Source: Paulinella micropora (lineage: Eukaryota; Cercozoa; Imbricatea; Euglyphida; Paulinellidae). From it: a stretch of 64,000 nt of DNA. Below, piece by piece: positions 9,642-18,661 of the stretch; position 1 is the first letter of the stretch, and each line of letters opens with the position of its first letter. The translations under genes and the position numbers were made by a program. The notes under the pieces are model-generated. The model searched no databases. It was not told where the DNA came from and saw only the letters and a program-made list of their open reading frames with translations. The stretch lies in NCBI GenBank assembly GCA_019918135.1, contig WBZZ01006424.1:21001-85000 (forward strand). The letters are read 5' to 3'.

Positions 9642-10276
9642 ATGTATCGTCGTAAGTTGTACATCGTTGGAGGTAGGCGGTTTCTAACAAAAGCATCTAT
9701 CAAATCCCACATAAGAAGAATGATAAGCAAATATAATGATGGAGAAAGACTGAACCCAGAAGATAGCAATTTCGTGCGAGACCTAATAACCAATCACCCT
9801 TGTCTAAAAGATGGTATCATTGATGTTGAAAGTAATTTGACGACGGGGAGAAAACACTTTCGTGTAAATGGTAAGCCGTTTTCATGGAATTGTTGTGTCG
9901 ACCTCATAGGGCTTAACAAATTTAAAAAAATGGCGAGAGTGATAAAAGAAGCGAGCAGGAATACGATAAGACCGCAATACAAGAATATCTTGATATTGTG
10001 GCTATTGATGTATTCGTTGAACCTCGTTATATATGTGAAATAAGTGGTGATATATATGAGCGGGTTGATGTCCACGTAGACCACCACTTCGACATCATAC
10101 AATTCAAAGACATCCTTCAACAATACCTTGAAGTTAATAGAGAAGTAGAAGTTGAAGACAACCTTTTGAAAGAACCGCACTTCACCAATTTTAGCGACTT
10201 TCACAAACAGAAAGCAATACTGCAAATTATAAAAAAAGAAAACAATATTAGAGGAAAAATGTATTTCCTACGGTAA
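9642..10276 (+). pseudogene. DUF3223-like protein, left copy, one frameshift
   Basis: The right copy (53,018-53,653) is an intact 211-aa frame; here an A-run at about 9,924-9,930 is one base short, so the frame closes at 10,043 and the C-terminal part continues from about 9,998 in another frame. The segment NHPCLKDGIIDVESN...GRKHFRVNGKPFSW resembles the DUF3223/DCL domain (K-G-G, rcFyv, dFSy). The C-terminus is acidic with a His-rich stretch (VDVHVDHHFD). Confidence 0.6.
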
Positions 10277-10492
10277 ATACTTTTTCAATTCGTCTTTATT
10301 TTGGACCCAAGGCTGACGAACTAACCATTCAATATATGGCTTGTCAATCTTTGCGATGTCTTCTATTTTTTCGCCTTTGTATTTACCAAAGTGAAACAAG
10401 TTTGGTTGAGCATTTCTCATTTCTTCAATCGCTTTTATTTCGTCGTGGATTACCTTTTGAACATCTTCTAACGAGAAGGATTTTTTTCGCTT
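10268..10492 (-). pseudogene. Exodeoxyribonuclease X C-terminal-like domain
   Basis: The reverse strand encodes about 75 codons ending FHFGKYKGEKIEDIAKIDKP followed by YIEWLVRQPW. FGKYKG...I..IA..D..Y..WL is the small domain found C-terminal to ExoX-type nucleases and in stand-alone phage proteins. A stop and an A7 run lie just upstream; coding-like sequence (CEKFQQLSIES) continues in another frame, so the N-terminus is probably frameshifted. The 3' end overlaps the DUF3223-like gene convergently. The copy at 52,802-53,026 is the same. Confidence 0.5.
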
Positions 10493-10587
10493 TCAATTGA
10501 AAGTTGTTGGAACTTCTCGCACAGAGGGTGGACATAGTAGGGCGGTGTATATAGTTGGCGGGAAAAAAATTAAATAATTAATATAGG

Positions 10588-11281
10588 ATGAGCGAGTGCA
10601 TAAAGTTTGTTAAGGCTTACTCTGCTAAGCATAATATAAGCTATGGGGAGGCATTGAAAAAAGCTGGTAAGGAATACAGAAGGCAGAAGGGAGGCAGTGC
10701 TGAGTTATCAGAGGATGTATATTTGTCTTCGTCGGAGAGAAAGGGTGCTGACGGATGGAAGCCAGACGCTAGCAAAGAAAAATCACGTATATGAAAAAGA
10801 CGGCAAAGCTATTGTAGCATTTAGGGGGAGTGTAGACAAAAGGGACCTATTAACCGATGTCACATTAGCAAAGGGAGTATTTAAGAGAACTCCGAGATAT
10901 AAAGAAGAGCAGAAGCTGGTTAATGAAGTCATAAAAAAATATGGTAAGGATAATGTAGAACTGACGGGGCATTCGTTAGGTGGCACGATAGCCAAAGACC
11001 TAAGCCGACAGACTGGGGTGAAGGCGACCACATACAATAAAGGCAGTAGCACGAAAGACCTCATTGAAGGAGTGATTGACCGAGTTGCTGTCAAGGTAAA
11101 TCCGAAAGGTAAAAGGGCAAAGACTGCGAAGCTAACGACGAACTACCGAACCGCATTAGAGTATCATTCCTGGGAGCGACTGCTGTAAATACTAAGTTAG
11201 TCAAACCGAAAATAGGAATTCATGCGATTAGAAGCTTCAAAGGTAAAGGAGCCAAAAATTTATGTATAAGTGAACCTTTTT
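10588..11281 (+). pseudogene. Lipase (class 3, GHSLGG), left copy
   Basis: The N-terminal frame (10,588-10,794) has KAGKEYRRQKGGSAELSED with a Gly-Gly site usable by the viral protease. The alpha/beta-hydrolase part follows in the next frame: AIVAFRGS, then the nucleophile elbow ELTGHSLGGTIAKDL at about 10,960-11,005. The shift at about 10,770 is shared with the right copy. The left copy also lacks 4 bp at about 11,158, which diverts its C-terminus. Lipases of this type recur in PLVs and virophages and may help membrane escape or entry; the role is inferred. Confidence 0.7.
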
Positions 11282-11303
11282 TAAAAAAAAAGCTTCACCA
11301 AAA
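11272..11303. terminator. Stem-loop between convergent lipase and polymerase genes
   Basis: GTGAACC, T-run, A-run, GCTTCAC: the same design as the element before the ATPase (inverted). It lies between the two 3' ends, which favours a transcript-end role, comparable in idea to the hairpin end signals of mimiviruses. The right copy has longer T/A runs. Confidence 0.4.
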
Positions 11304-11332
11304 AACGGAGGTGCGGAGGCGGAGTCTCTGCT

Positions 11333-14300
11333 TCAACCACGAATGTGGAAGCCGAGCGGGATGCTGTCGTTATCGTTAATGAACTCGCGACCCGACCACT
11401 TATTCTCATTAACTTGTTTTTTAACATTCGTCATATGTAAAATGCTAAAATGTGGGACTTGTTGTTTGCTGTTTCTATCAAAGTGTATTTTTTTCATTTG
11501 GAAATCCACATTTTCAACCGACCCGCCTTTGTCCATCTTATCAAATGTATCATAGTTTAGCTGATTGGCATCTAAGCCTTTACCTAAAATGGAAATATCT
11601 TTTAACTCCATTTTCAGACACTATTTTAACTCCTTTTGAAATATGCTTTAAGTCGTTCTTAGTCATTCCTTCCGTAAAGGCATCCTTCGTTGTAAATTCT
11701 AACATATATAGTTTTGGTGCTATCCACACACCTTTTATAATCTTACAACCATCGCCTAAGTCGTCCCCTATACCGCCGAGTTTCTTATTACCCATATTCT
11801 TGATATATCTAGCACATCTCGCGTGGATTTGGAGGCTATCAGTGTCTGTGTAGTAGAAATCATCTTCAATGCTTCTGTTTGGGTTGGCTTCCTTAATATA
11901 GTTGAACATAATTCGTCTGCTATATGCTAGTATGAATGCCCCGTAGTGTGAAGGCTTTGTTATGCTACTCTCTAATAAGATTGGATTGCGAGGTAAGCCC
12001 GATATGTGCCATAAATCTTTTCCTTCTTTATCCGTAAATTTAACATTGTCAGTTATTTGATTGCTATTCCAGAATTTCCAGTATTCTTCGTTGGTTTGTA
12101 TAGATGTCGTTATTGAAGGTATCGGTCTCTGTATCATCTTACCGTATAGACTATTCATAAACAGCTTGGCGAGCAGATATTGCTGGCTACCTTTCTCCGC
12201 ATTTTCCTTCGCCTTAAACATATCGTCTATGTATTTGGCGAAGACGCATTCAGATTTAACAGTGTAGTAATACTATCCTTTATGAATGCGGACTTGGTAT
12301 CCTTCGGCTACCATATCCTCAATATCTACACTCGTCAGCCATTGGTCCTTCATATCTTCTAGTCGCCATTTAAGAGAGCCCATTCTGTCTCTCTGTCCAA
12401 TCCTTGAATGTAATATGTTTTTAGGTGAGACGTAGTCAAGGTTGTAAATACCGATTTGAAGGTTTCGCGGGTCAAATGGTCCAATCGTTTCCAGTATATC
12501 GCCAACCATAAAAGCTAACAACATCGCTGTTGGGTATAGAGACACGACATCCGCATCTACTAGGTAGTCAATTATATCGTCAAAGGTGATCTGTTTTTGT
12601 AGGTATCGTTCATACTGAGCTGAAATGAATCGCCTCTTAGAAGTGTAAGTACTTCCGCCTATAATCGCTTTTCTAAATGCTCTTTCCTGCTCCACCGTTG
12701 GAAGTCTCACCTCGTATTTGCCGTCTACATATTTTTTCCATAATATTATATGTTAAAAGCGAGACTTGAAGTTGAAATGTATGAAGTTAGATTTACTTAT
12801 TGTCGTGTTTAACTTATCATATAATTCCTTCAAACCCATAACATCGTTTTTAAGATAAGCCAAACAGTCCTGCCTAGTCTTATCGTCCATATCCTCCCAT
12901 CTCTTCGCCCTGTCGTGGTCGAAGTCCTTTTAGGATTTCGCATCCGATACTTTCAAGATTTGTTTTAAGACTTCCTTGTGTATGCTTACACATATCCCAC
13001 ATCTTAACATTTTCAAATTCTAAGCAAATAATAGAGCCGTTATTGATTTTTGACGACTTAATCTTAATACCCCTTTTAATTAATTCTTGGTGTATGAAGT
13101 AGTGGTCAAAGTTCGCTCCTTTAAAACCATTAACATATAGAACGGGAGGTTTGTCCTTTTTGTCCTTCGACACCCCCTGCTTTTACCTTCTCGCCTCGTT
13201 CTATCAGTAGGTAGACAAATTGACTTATACAATCTTTACCAGCTATGTATTTGAAACCCTCAGAGCCCTGAGTATATCCGACTATGTAGCAGTCGTGGAT
13301 ATCGTAGCCGACAGCGATGTTTGCATTTCTAAATGATTTCAAATCGTAATGGAGAATTTGGTCGTTGTTTATTTGTTCTTCCGTGTGGAACTTAGTTATT
13401 AAGTGTCTTTTACCATTCTTCTTCAATCTAATATCCGCATATTTTTTCCTGTTAAGATTACATTTATGTTTGTTCAAATATAATCGCAAGCAGTCTTCGC
13501 ATCGCTTCTTAAACTGCTTAACTAATCCGCAATAATGGTTATTCTCCAAAAAGATTAGTTGGTCGGGTTCTTGTCCTTCTTCGTTTGTGCTGAATGTCTG
13601 CTTCATAATATGGTCAGTTATTTCATATGTTTTCCCTTCCTTGCCCATACCATTTTCAATAGCGGTTGAAATATTGAAAAAATATGTTGAGTTTGGTGGA
13701 AGGTTGAATTCAGCTCTGACAATATTACAGCGGTTCTTATTCATCGGGGGAATATTTAGAATATCCTTACACAGAAAGAATAAGCAGTTGTTATTTTTGC
13801 TTGGCGGAGATATCTTTCTGCCTTCGTCGACTTTCTCCCTTTTTTCAGTTTTTCCCTCATAGCATCCTCCGCCGTTTTCTTGAACTATGGTTATTTCCAC
13901 ATATCGTATGTTTCTTTCATATCCATTCTCGCTCGCTTCAATGTTATTTATGTTGAACTCGTTCAGAGCATCCATAAATACGGTATCGTATTGGCGGAGT
14001 TGAAATGAATTAAAACTTTTCTTTTTTAAATAGTGGTCGTATCTCTCATTAGCGGGAGCTGTGGAGTATGTTATAGATATATTGACATCAGCATTGTTGG
14101 TCATCCCTTCCCTTCTAGCATATCTTATAGCGGGTATCAATACCTTCTCTTCCAATGTGTCTGTATCATAGAAGCTTATGTCTAGCTCCCTAAATTTGAA
14201 TGTGAGAGAGTTCAGCCGATTATCCCTCCTAACTTCATACTCGTTTGCTCTAAACTCTCGTCTCTTCGCTTCCCTAGTCTTAGCCTCGCGGAGATTGCCC

Positions 14301-14443
14301 TCGTATTAATACTACGGATGTTAGATAAAAGGTCCTGGAGGTTTCTTTTATCTTTCGTTTCAACCTTTCTAAGCTTAGCCTTAGCTTGAAGAAGTTGAAC
14401 ATATTGCTTGTTTGGTCTTGGGTGGTAGTGGTGGTTTTGACAT
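11333..14443 (-). pseudogene. Protein-primed family B DNA polymerase, left copy
   Basis: Reads leftward from the ATG at 14,443. The exonuclease region carries HYDLKSFRN (about 13,340) and NGFKGANFDHYF (about 13,105-13,140). Polymerase motifs are A DADVVSLYPTA (about 12,525-12,560), B KLFMNSLYGKM (about 12,135-12,165) and C YYTDTDSLQIH (about 11,835-11,865). Breaks: frame changes near 14,420 and 14,200-14,300, at about 13,170, about 12,900 and about 11,600, a TAA at about 12,753, plus a private 6-bp insertion at about 12,270 that adds a TAG. The exo I acidic pair is D-L-K rather than D-x-E. Protein-primed PolB implies a linear replicating genome with a terminal protein, which sits oddly with hairpin ends. 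Confidence 0.85.
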
Positions 14444-14565
14444 TTTACAGTTATGTATATATAAGGTAAGATACTTTTTCCAAAAATAATTCATTAATGT
14501 TCTTACCGTTATTATATGGGAGCTATTTGTTTAGATGAAAAATATTTTTCAAAAAAAATTAGAAC

Positions 14566-14772
14566 TTAAACTATTATTTTACTCAGTCTATCTTCCAACT
14601 CTTGTATCTTCTTTTTGTATTCCTCTATGCTTTTGAGTTCTTGCTTTTGCTTTAATGCTTTTTCTTTTCTTTCCTCCTTCAACCTTTCTTGGTGGCGGTG
14701 GTAGTATGCGAGAGCTTTCTCGTTATTTCTCTTTCGTCTTGCTTCTCCTTCGTATAGTTTTGGTCTTGGCAT
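14566..14772 (-). CDS. 68-aa basic coiled-coil protein
   Basis: MPRPKLYEGEARRKRNN start, basic centre (AYYHRHQERLKEERKEK) and a heptad-like C-terminus (IEEYKKKIQELEDRLSKI). It looks like a small bZIP-style DNA-binding dimer. Identical frame in the right copy (48,526-48,732). A promoter-like repeat lies upstream. Confidence 0.6.
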   Translation of the reverse strand: MPRPKLYEGEARRKRNNEKALAYYHRHQERLKEERKEKALKQKQELKSIEEYKKKIQELEDRLSKIIV

Positions 14773-14795
14773 CTTGTATTATATTATAGTTTATA

Positions 14796-14823
14796 TATTT
14801 TTATAAATGTAAAATAATTAATT
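14796..14823 (-). promoter_or_regulatory. Shared AT-rich promoter-like box, copy 1
   Basis: About 28 bp identical to 15,114-15,141 (reverse strand TAATTATTTTACATTTATAA, then AAATAT). It lies about 25-50 bp upstream of the 68-aa gene start. A TATA-like TTTATAAAAATAT core. Conserved spacing before two neighbouring genes suggests a promoter. Confidence 0.5.
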
Positions 14824-15094
14824 ATATATTATGTATAGCCATTCTCATATTTAGTTGTTCTTTTGCTTGGATACAAATTTTCATTTTGTATAGTTCCTTC
14901 ATCGTATTCTTTCCTCCATTTATTATTTCATATGCTTGCTTATCCCAGAACTCGTGTGCTTTTCTATATTTATCAATCATTTGCTCTCTCGTGAAATTTC
15001 TAAAAGAAAGGTCATCAGCATTTGCTTCTGGAAAATGCTTGTTGTATGCTTCCTTCATTTCTTTGTCTGCTTGCTGTTGTAATGTCGTCTTCAT
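14822..15094 (-). CDS. 90-aa hypothetical protein
   Basis: Helical, charged, no recognised family; contains FPEANADDLSFRNFTREQM and FWDKQAYEIINGG. The frame is intact in both copies (right 48,204-48,476, where residue 2 is Thr not Lys). Preceded by the same AT-rich box as the neighbouring 68-aa gene, suggesting co-regulation. Confidence 0.55.
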   Translation of the reverse strand: MKTTLQQQADKEMKEAYNKHFPEANADDLSFRNFTREQMIDKYRKAHEFWDKQAYEIINGGKNTMKELYKMKICIQAKEQLNMRMAIHNI

Positions 15095-15113
15095 CTTTTA
15101 TAATTATGTAATA

Positions 15114-15141
15114 ATATTTTTATAAATGTAAAATAATTAAT
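15114..15141 (-). promoter_or_regulatory. Shared AT-rich promoter-like box, copy 2
   Basis: Second copy of the 14,796 box, about 20-45 bp upstream of the 90-aa gene start at 15,094. Also present in the right copy. Confidence 0.5.
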
Positions 15142-15258
15142 TTTTCGCTTCCTTTTCGCTTATGTCCTTTTGGATTTATTTCCTTCGTCAATATGCTTTT
15201 CTCTTTGATTTCTCTATTATTTCTTGTTTGGTGATTTTTGGTGATTTTGGACTTAAAG

Positions 15259-15306
15259 ACCGCTTTTTAGAGATCGTTTTCTCGAAAATGACCCTAAAAA
15301 AGCGGT
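15259..15306. repeat. 48-bp imperfect hairpin
   Basis: ACCGCTTTTTAGAGATCG... pairs with ...TGACCCTAAAAAAGCGGT. It lies in the 470-bp gene-poor stretch between the 90-aa gene and the palindrome, which otherwise holds only a 53-codon frame (47,887-48,045 in the right copy) of doubtful reality. Confidence 0.6.
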
Positions 15307-15566
15307 AATTATCTTCTCCTTTCCCCTCAGAATATATATCCTTTCCATCCTAGGCCTCCTTAGCTTTCTCTTCTGCTTTCCATTCGCGACCGTTAACGTT
15401 TTTGTACGCATGTTGTTTAGAAGCTTAAGAAATAATTATAAATAATTAACATTATTGAACAATACTCTCTTCTCGAGCTCCCTCAGGGGAAGAACTTAGG
15501 AAGCTGTCCTTGAGGGGATAAGCTCCTACATCTCTACTTAATATATCAATTATATTATATATATAT

Positions 15567-15979
15567 ATCATTTATCAATAATAGACAGGTCTATATGGTA
15601 TATCATAAAATAAGCCTCAGAAACACATAAAACATACACGGGAAAACAGAAAACACACCTTTGTTTTACAAAAAACACACCTTTGTTTTGACAAAAAAAA
15701 CGACAAACTAAGCACACTAAGAGAGATTTGGTCAAAATGACGACAAAAACCATATTTTATTAATAGATTCATAAAATATATATAAATTTCATTTATATGG
15801 TTTTTGTCGTCATTTTGACCAAATCTCTCTTAATGTGCTTAGTTTGTCGTTTTTTTGTCAAAACAAAGGTGTGTTTTTGTAAAACAAAGGTGTGTTTTCG
15901 GTTTTCCCGTGTATGTTTTATGTGTTTCTGAGGCTTATTTTATGATACCATATAGACCTGTCTATTATTGATAAATGAT
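15567..15979. other. 413-bp interrupted palindrome, candidate telomere-resolution site
   Basis: Two arms of about 185 bp are near-perfect inverted repeats (ATCATTTATCAATAATAGAC at one edge, its complement at the other). They include a repeated inner module AACACACCTTTGTTTT and the innermost block GGTCAAAATGACGACAAAAA. The arms flank an AT-rich non-palindromic centre of about 40 bp (about 15,753-15,795). The palindrome lies 67 bp from the start of the protelomerase-like gene. Telomere resolvases act on palindromes beside their own genes and leave hairpin ends. Alternatively it is a head-to-head fusion of the viral terminal repeats. Confidence 0.7.
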
Positions 15980-16045
15980 CATAAAAAACATAAGGAATAA
16001 AAAGAAAAAGTTAACAATTAAATTTTTTTCATATTGAAAAAAAAT

Positions 16046-17428
16046 ATGGACGAGTTTATTATACAACTTGCGGGCACGGGACGCGAACGAAGCAACCACG
16101 AGGCAGAATGTGGAACGAGACAGACAGAAAATTTATCGAACAACTGAACATAGCAGACACAGAAGAAAAAATATATGATTCGTATCAAACTTTTTCACTG
16201 GTGATGCGAAGCCGTCAAAGGCTTTTCATAATGCTATTTCGTTATTATTTAGTAAAACAACAACAGAAGACGAAATGCTAGAAGCAATGCAAATTATTTA
16301 TACAAAATACGCTATTATTTACCCGAATACGACTTCAAGAAGACAGAGATTAAGCGAAGTAAGAACAAAAGCAATAAAACCAAATCAAAGCAAGAAGGTT
16401 TATGAAATGAGTAAATTGGACAAATATTTCAATATCAATGAAGACGAGCGAATAGAAATTGTTGAGGGATATAAAAAAGATGTCAAAGCAAAAAACGAAC
16501 AAAAAATTCAGATTGATGTGCGGGAGGTAATGGCAAAAATGAATGAAATGATTTTAAGTAATGACCCTTATTTAAAGTTGTTGGCTTTAATGTTAGCAAT
16601 AGGGGCACGACCTGTTGAGATATTTGACAAAAACACTTATGACAAAAAAGAACTGGACTGAGAGACCTGTTGTTTTATTTACTCCTTCTTTTGTTATTGA
16701 ACAAGTAAATTCAATAAGAAATCACTTCAAGAAAAAGAAAGCAGTTATTATCAACAAAGAGGGACAATTAGACAAACAGAAAAACAATGAACTAAACAAA
16801 CGAATAATAAAAGTTTTCCCGTGGCTGGCAGATTACACACAGAGAAGCAGTATGTTAAGAAAATTATATGTGAGTTTGTCATATACAAATTTTGCTAACC
16901 CGAAAACAACAAATTTTAATACTTGGGTCTCTAATGTGTTGGGACACGGCGATTTATTAACGAGTTTTTCTTATTCGTGGGTTAATGTTGCGGACCCCCG
17001 TGAGATGAGAAGGAATAAAAACCGAACTAGAGGAATTGCGAAGGAAAATAGACTTATGTCTGAATGTCAAAGGGGCAGAAAGCGAAAACGAGGACGACGA
17101 CGACGGCAAATTTCAGCCATTGGGGAAAAAAGCAAGTCGTGAAGATAAGTTTGAGTTATTAAATAAAATTTGGAATGACTACGGCGGGGCAATTACGAAT
17201 ACGACACTCTGAAAAATAAACGGAATTGGGGCTGTTATTGTAAATCAATTTGTAATGAGTAAAAAGGAAACCACGACGGAGGAAACAAAGCAAACCACTG
17301 AAGCAAAGCAGACAGAGGAAACCACGACGGAGAAAAAGAAAGCGGGTTATAAATTAATAGACGAAAACGGGGTAAGCCAACCAGTGCGACGGAGTAGCCG
17401 ATTGAAAAAAAAGAAAGGTATTGAATAA
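16046..17428 (+). pseudogene. Telomere resolvase (protelomerase)-like tyrosine recombinase, left copy
   Basis: Conserved catalytic segments in order: YLKLLALMLAIGARPVEIF (Arg I, about 16,575-16,625), a QRSSMLRKLYVSLSY block (Arg II, about 16,838-16,882) and SNVLGHGDLLTSFSYSWVNV (His and Tyr nucleophile, about 16,930-16,989). The G-x-RP-x-EI spacing and the LGH...SYS-V ending resemble phage TelN/TelK telomere resolvases more than ordinary integrases. The N-terminus from the ATG at 16,046 needs frame changes near 16,100 and 16,190. Further shifts at about 16,650 and 17,050 split the catalytic domain and an acidic tail (ESENEDDDDGK) that ends KKKKGIE at 17,428. The right copy carries the same shifts. 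Confidence 0.7.
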
Positions 17429-17553
17429 AATCTCTTTGAATAATGGGTTTTTTGGTTTTTTTCTTTTTTATTCCTGTTTTTCGTTTCTATTTTTTCGTTT
17501 CTGTTTTTTGTTTCTGAGTAAAAATTTTTAAGAAATTCAATTAAATTTTTTGG

Positions 17554-17602
17554 TGTGTTGAAAAACACACATATAAATATTTCAGTGTGTTGAAAAACAC
17601 AC
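17554..17602. repeat. Twin 18-bp hairpins
   Basis: The palindrome GTGTGTTGAAAAACACAC occurs at 17,554-17,571 and 17,585-17,602, just beyond the 3' end of the minus-strand gene and downstream of the recombinase. Likely a bidirectional transcript-end signal or a recombinase/replication-protein site. Also in the right copy. Confidence 0.5.
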
Positions 17603-17603
17603 A

Positions 17604-18294
17604 TTACATGGAGGACGAAGACGCGGAAACCTCCATAGGTGCGGGAAGGGCTGGCGGGCTAATTTTGGAAATGACGCGGTTGAGGGCATCTTCAAAATCT
17701 AGGCCTGTATTAATTAAATGAATAATTCTTTCATAATGAGGCCTTTTGAAGTGAGGAATTTTTCTGTGGCGTTTTGTTCAGTCCATTTCTGAAGGTGCTT
17801 CAATTGGTTAAAATTATGTTCTTGACGGAGTTTTAAGGCCTTAGAAATATCAATATCTTCATTAATTTCATTTGCTTCCTGAAGGGCTTTTTGAAGGGCC
17901 TTTAATTCTTGCTGTTTCTTGGCTGTTTCTGCAAAGTGGCAATTTTATGATTGAAAGCCTTGATATTATCTCCTTCGGCTCTTTCAATTACTGCTTTTAT
18001 CTCGTCCGTGTCCGTCATTCGCTTCCGTCTCTTAATTCGGCGTTGGACATCTTCGTCCGTCTCGGGGGCACATCGCGGAACGAGGCTTCGGCTGTCGCTC
18101 ATCTGGTCTGGACGACATTTTGCTTTTTGCTTGGGACGGAAGGGCGACGGAAGCACCTTTGACAAAAATTGGTGGCGCGGGTCTCTGTTTTTTAACTGGT
18201 GGCATCGCTTCAGTGCTATCATACTTATTTTATGGCGGTTTCTGTTGTCTGGTCTAACAAATTTATTATAATTTATTTGTGGTCGTGGTGGCAC
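17604..18294 (-). pseudogene. Basic/coiled-coil protein of unknown function
   Basis: Starts MPPRPQINYNKFVRPDN at 18,294 and overlaps the upstream gene by 29 bp. The first frame closes at 17,902. A helical segment (TAKKQQELKALQKALQEANE) and a C-terminal part ending in a Ser-rich tail continue in other frames to a TAA at 17,604. The internal RRIKRRKRM stretch is a possible NLS. Same breaks in the right copy (45,113-45,803). Confidence 0.45.
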
Positions 18295-18661
18295 TCGTAA
18301 TTATCTCGTCAATAACGGGCTTTATGTCTTCCATATAGGAATATAAGACATTCTCATATTCGTCAAGTATTGCTTTAGATTTTTCTGTTTTCGGCAATGA
18401 TAGAAGATTGTCTTTTATTTTGATTAGTTGTGCGTATGTGTCGGGTGTTGTTGCTGTTAGATAGTTCTTGATTTGAGAAATATTCTGAAATGTTTCTTCT
18501 GAGGTTGCTTGTGCTGTTATAAGGTCATTTAAGCATTCGTTCAAAGCCTTCAAAAATTTCAATGTGTCATGTGTGGTAATACTATGTGTGCGGGCTGGGT
18601 GTATTACTGCTTCTGTTTTAGATTTAAGGACGACATCACATACGCAACATTTAGTAGTCAT
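18266..18661 (-). CDS. 131-aa protein with N-terminal C2H2-like zinc motif
   Basis: CVCDVVLKSKTEAVIHPARTH at residues 5-27 gives a C-x2-C-x12-H-x4-H spacing starting from the CCVC cluster, followed by a helical domain. Open in both copies, with one residue difference. The octamer TAGTATTA occurs in the His region (18,577-18,584, reverse strand) and adds Ser-Ile there. Probably a small DNA-binding or regulatory protein. Confidence 0.55.
   Translation of the reverse strand: MTTKCCVCDVVLKSKTEAVIHPARTHSITTHDTLKFLKALNECLNDLITAQATSEETFQNISQIKNYLTATTPDTYAQLIKIKDNLLSLPKTEKSKAILDEYENVLYSYMEDIKPVIDEIITSATTTTNKL

Noticed and set aside
16046-17428. Ordinary XerC/Cre-type integrase used for viral integration
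   Set aside because: Kept as an alternative, but the G-x-RP-x-EI and LGH...SYS segments and the adjacent palindrome favour a telomere resolvase.
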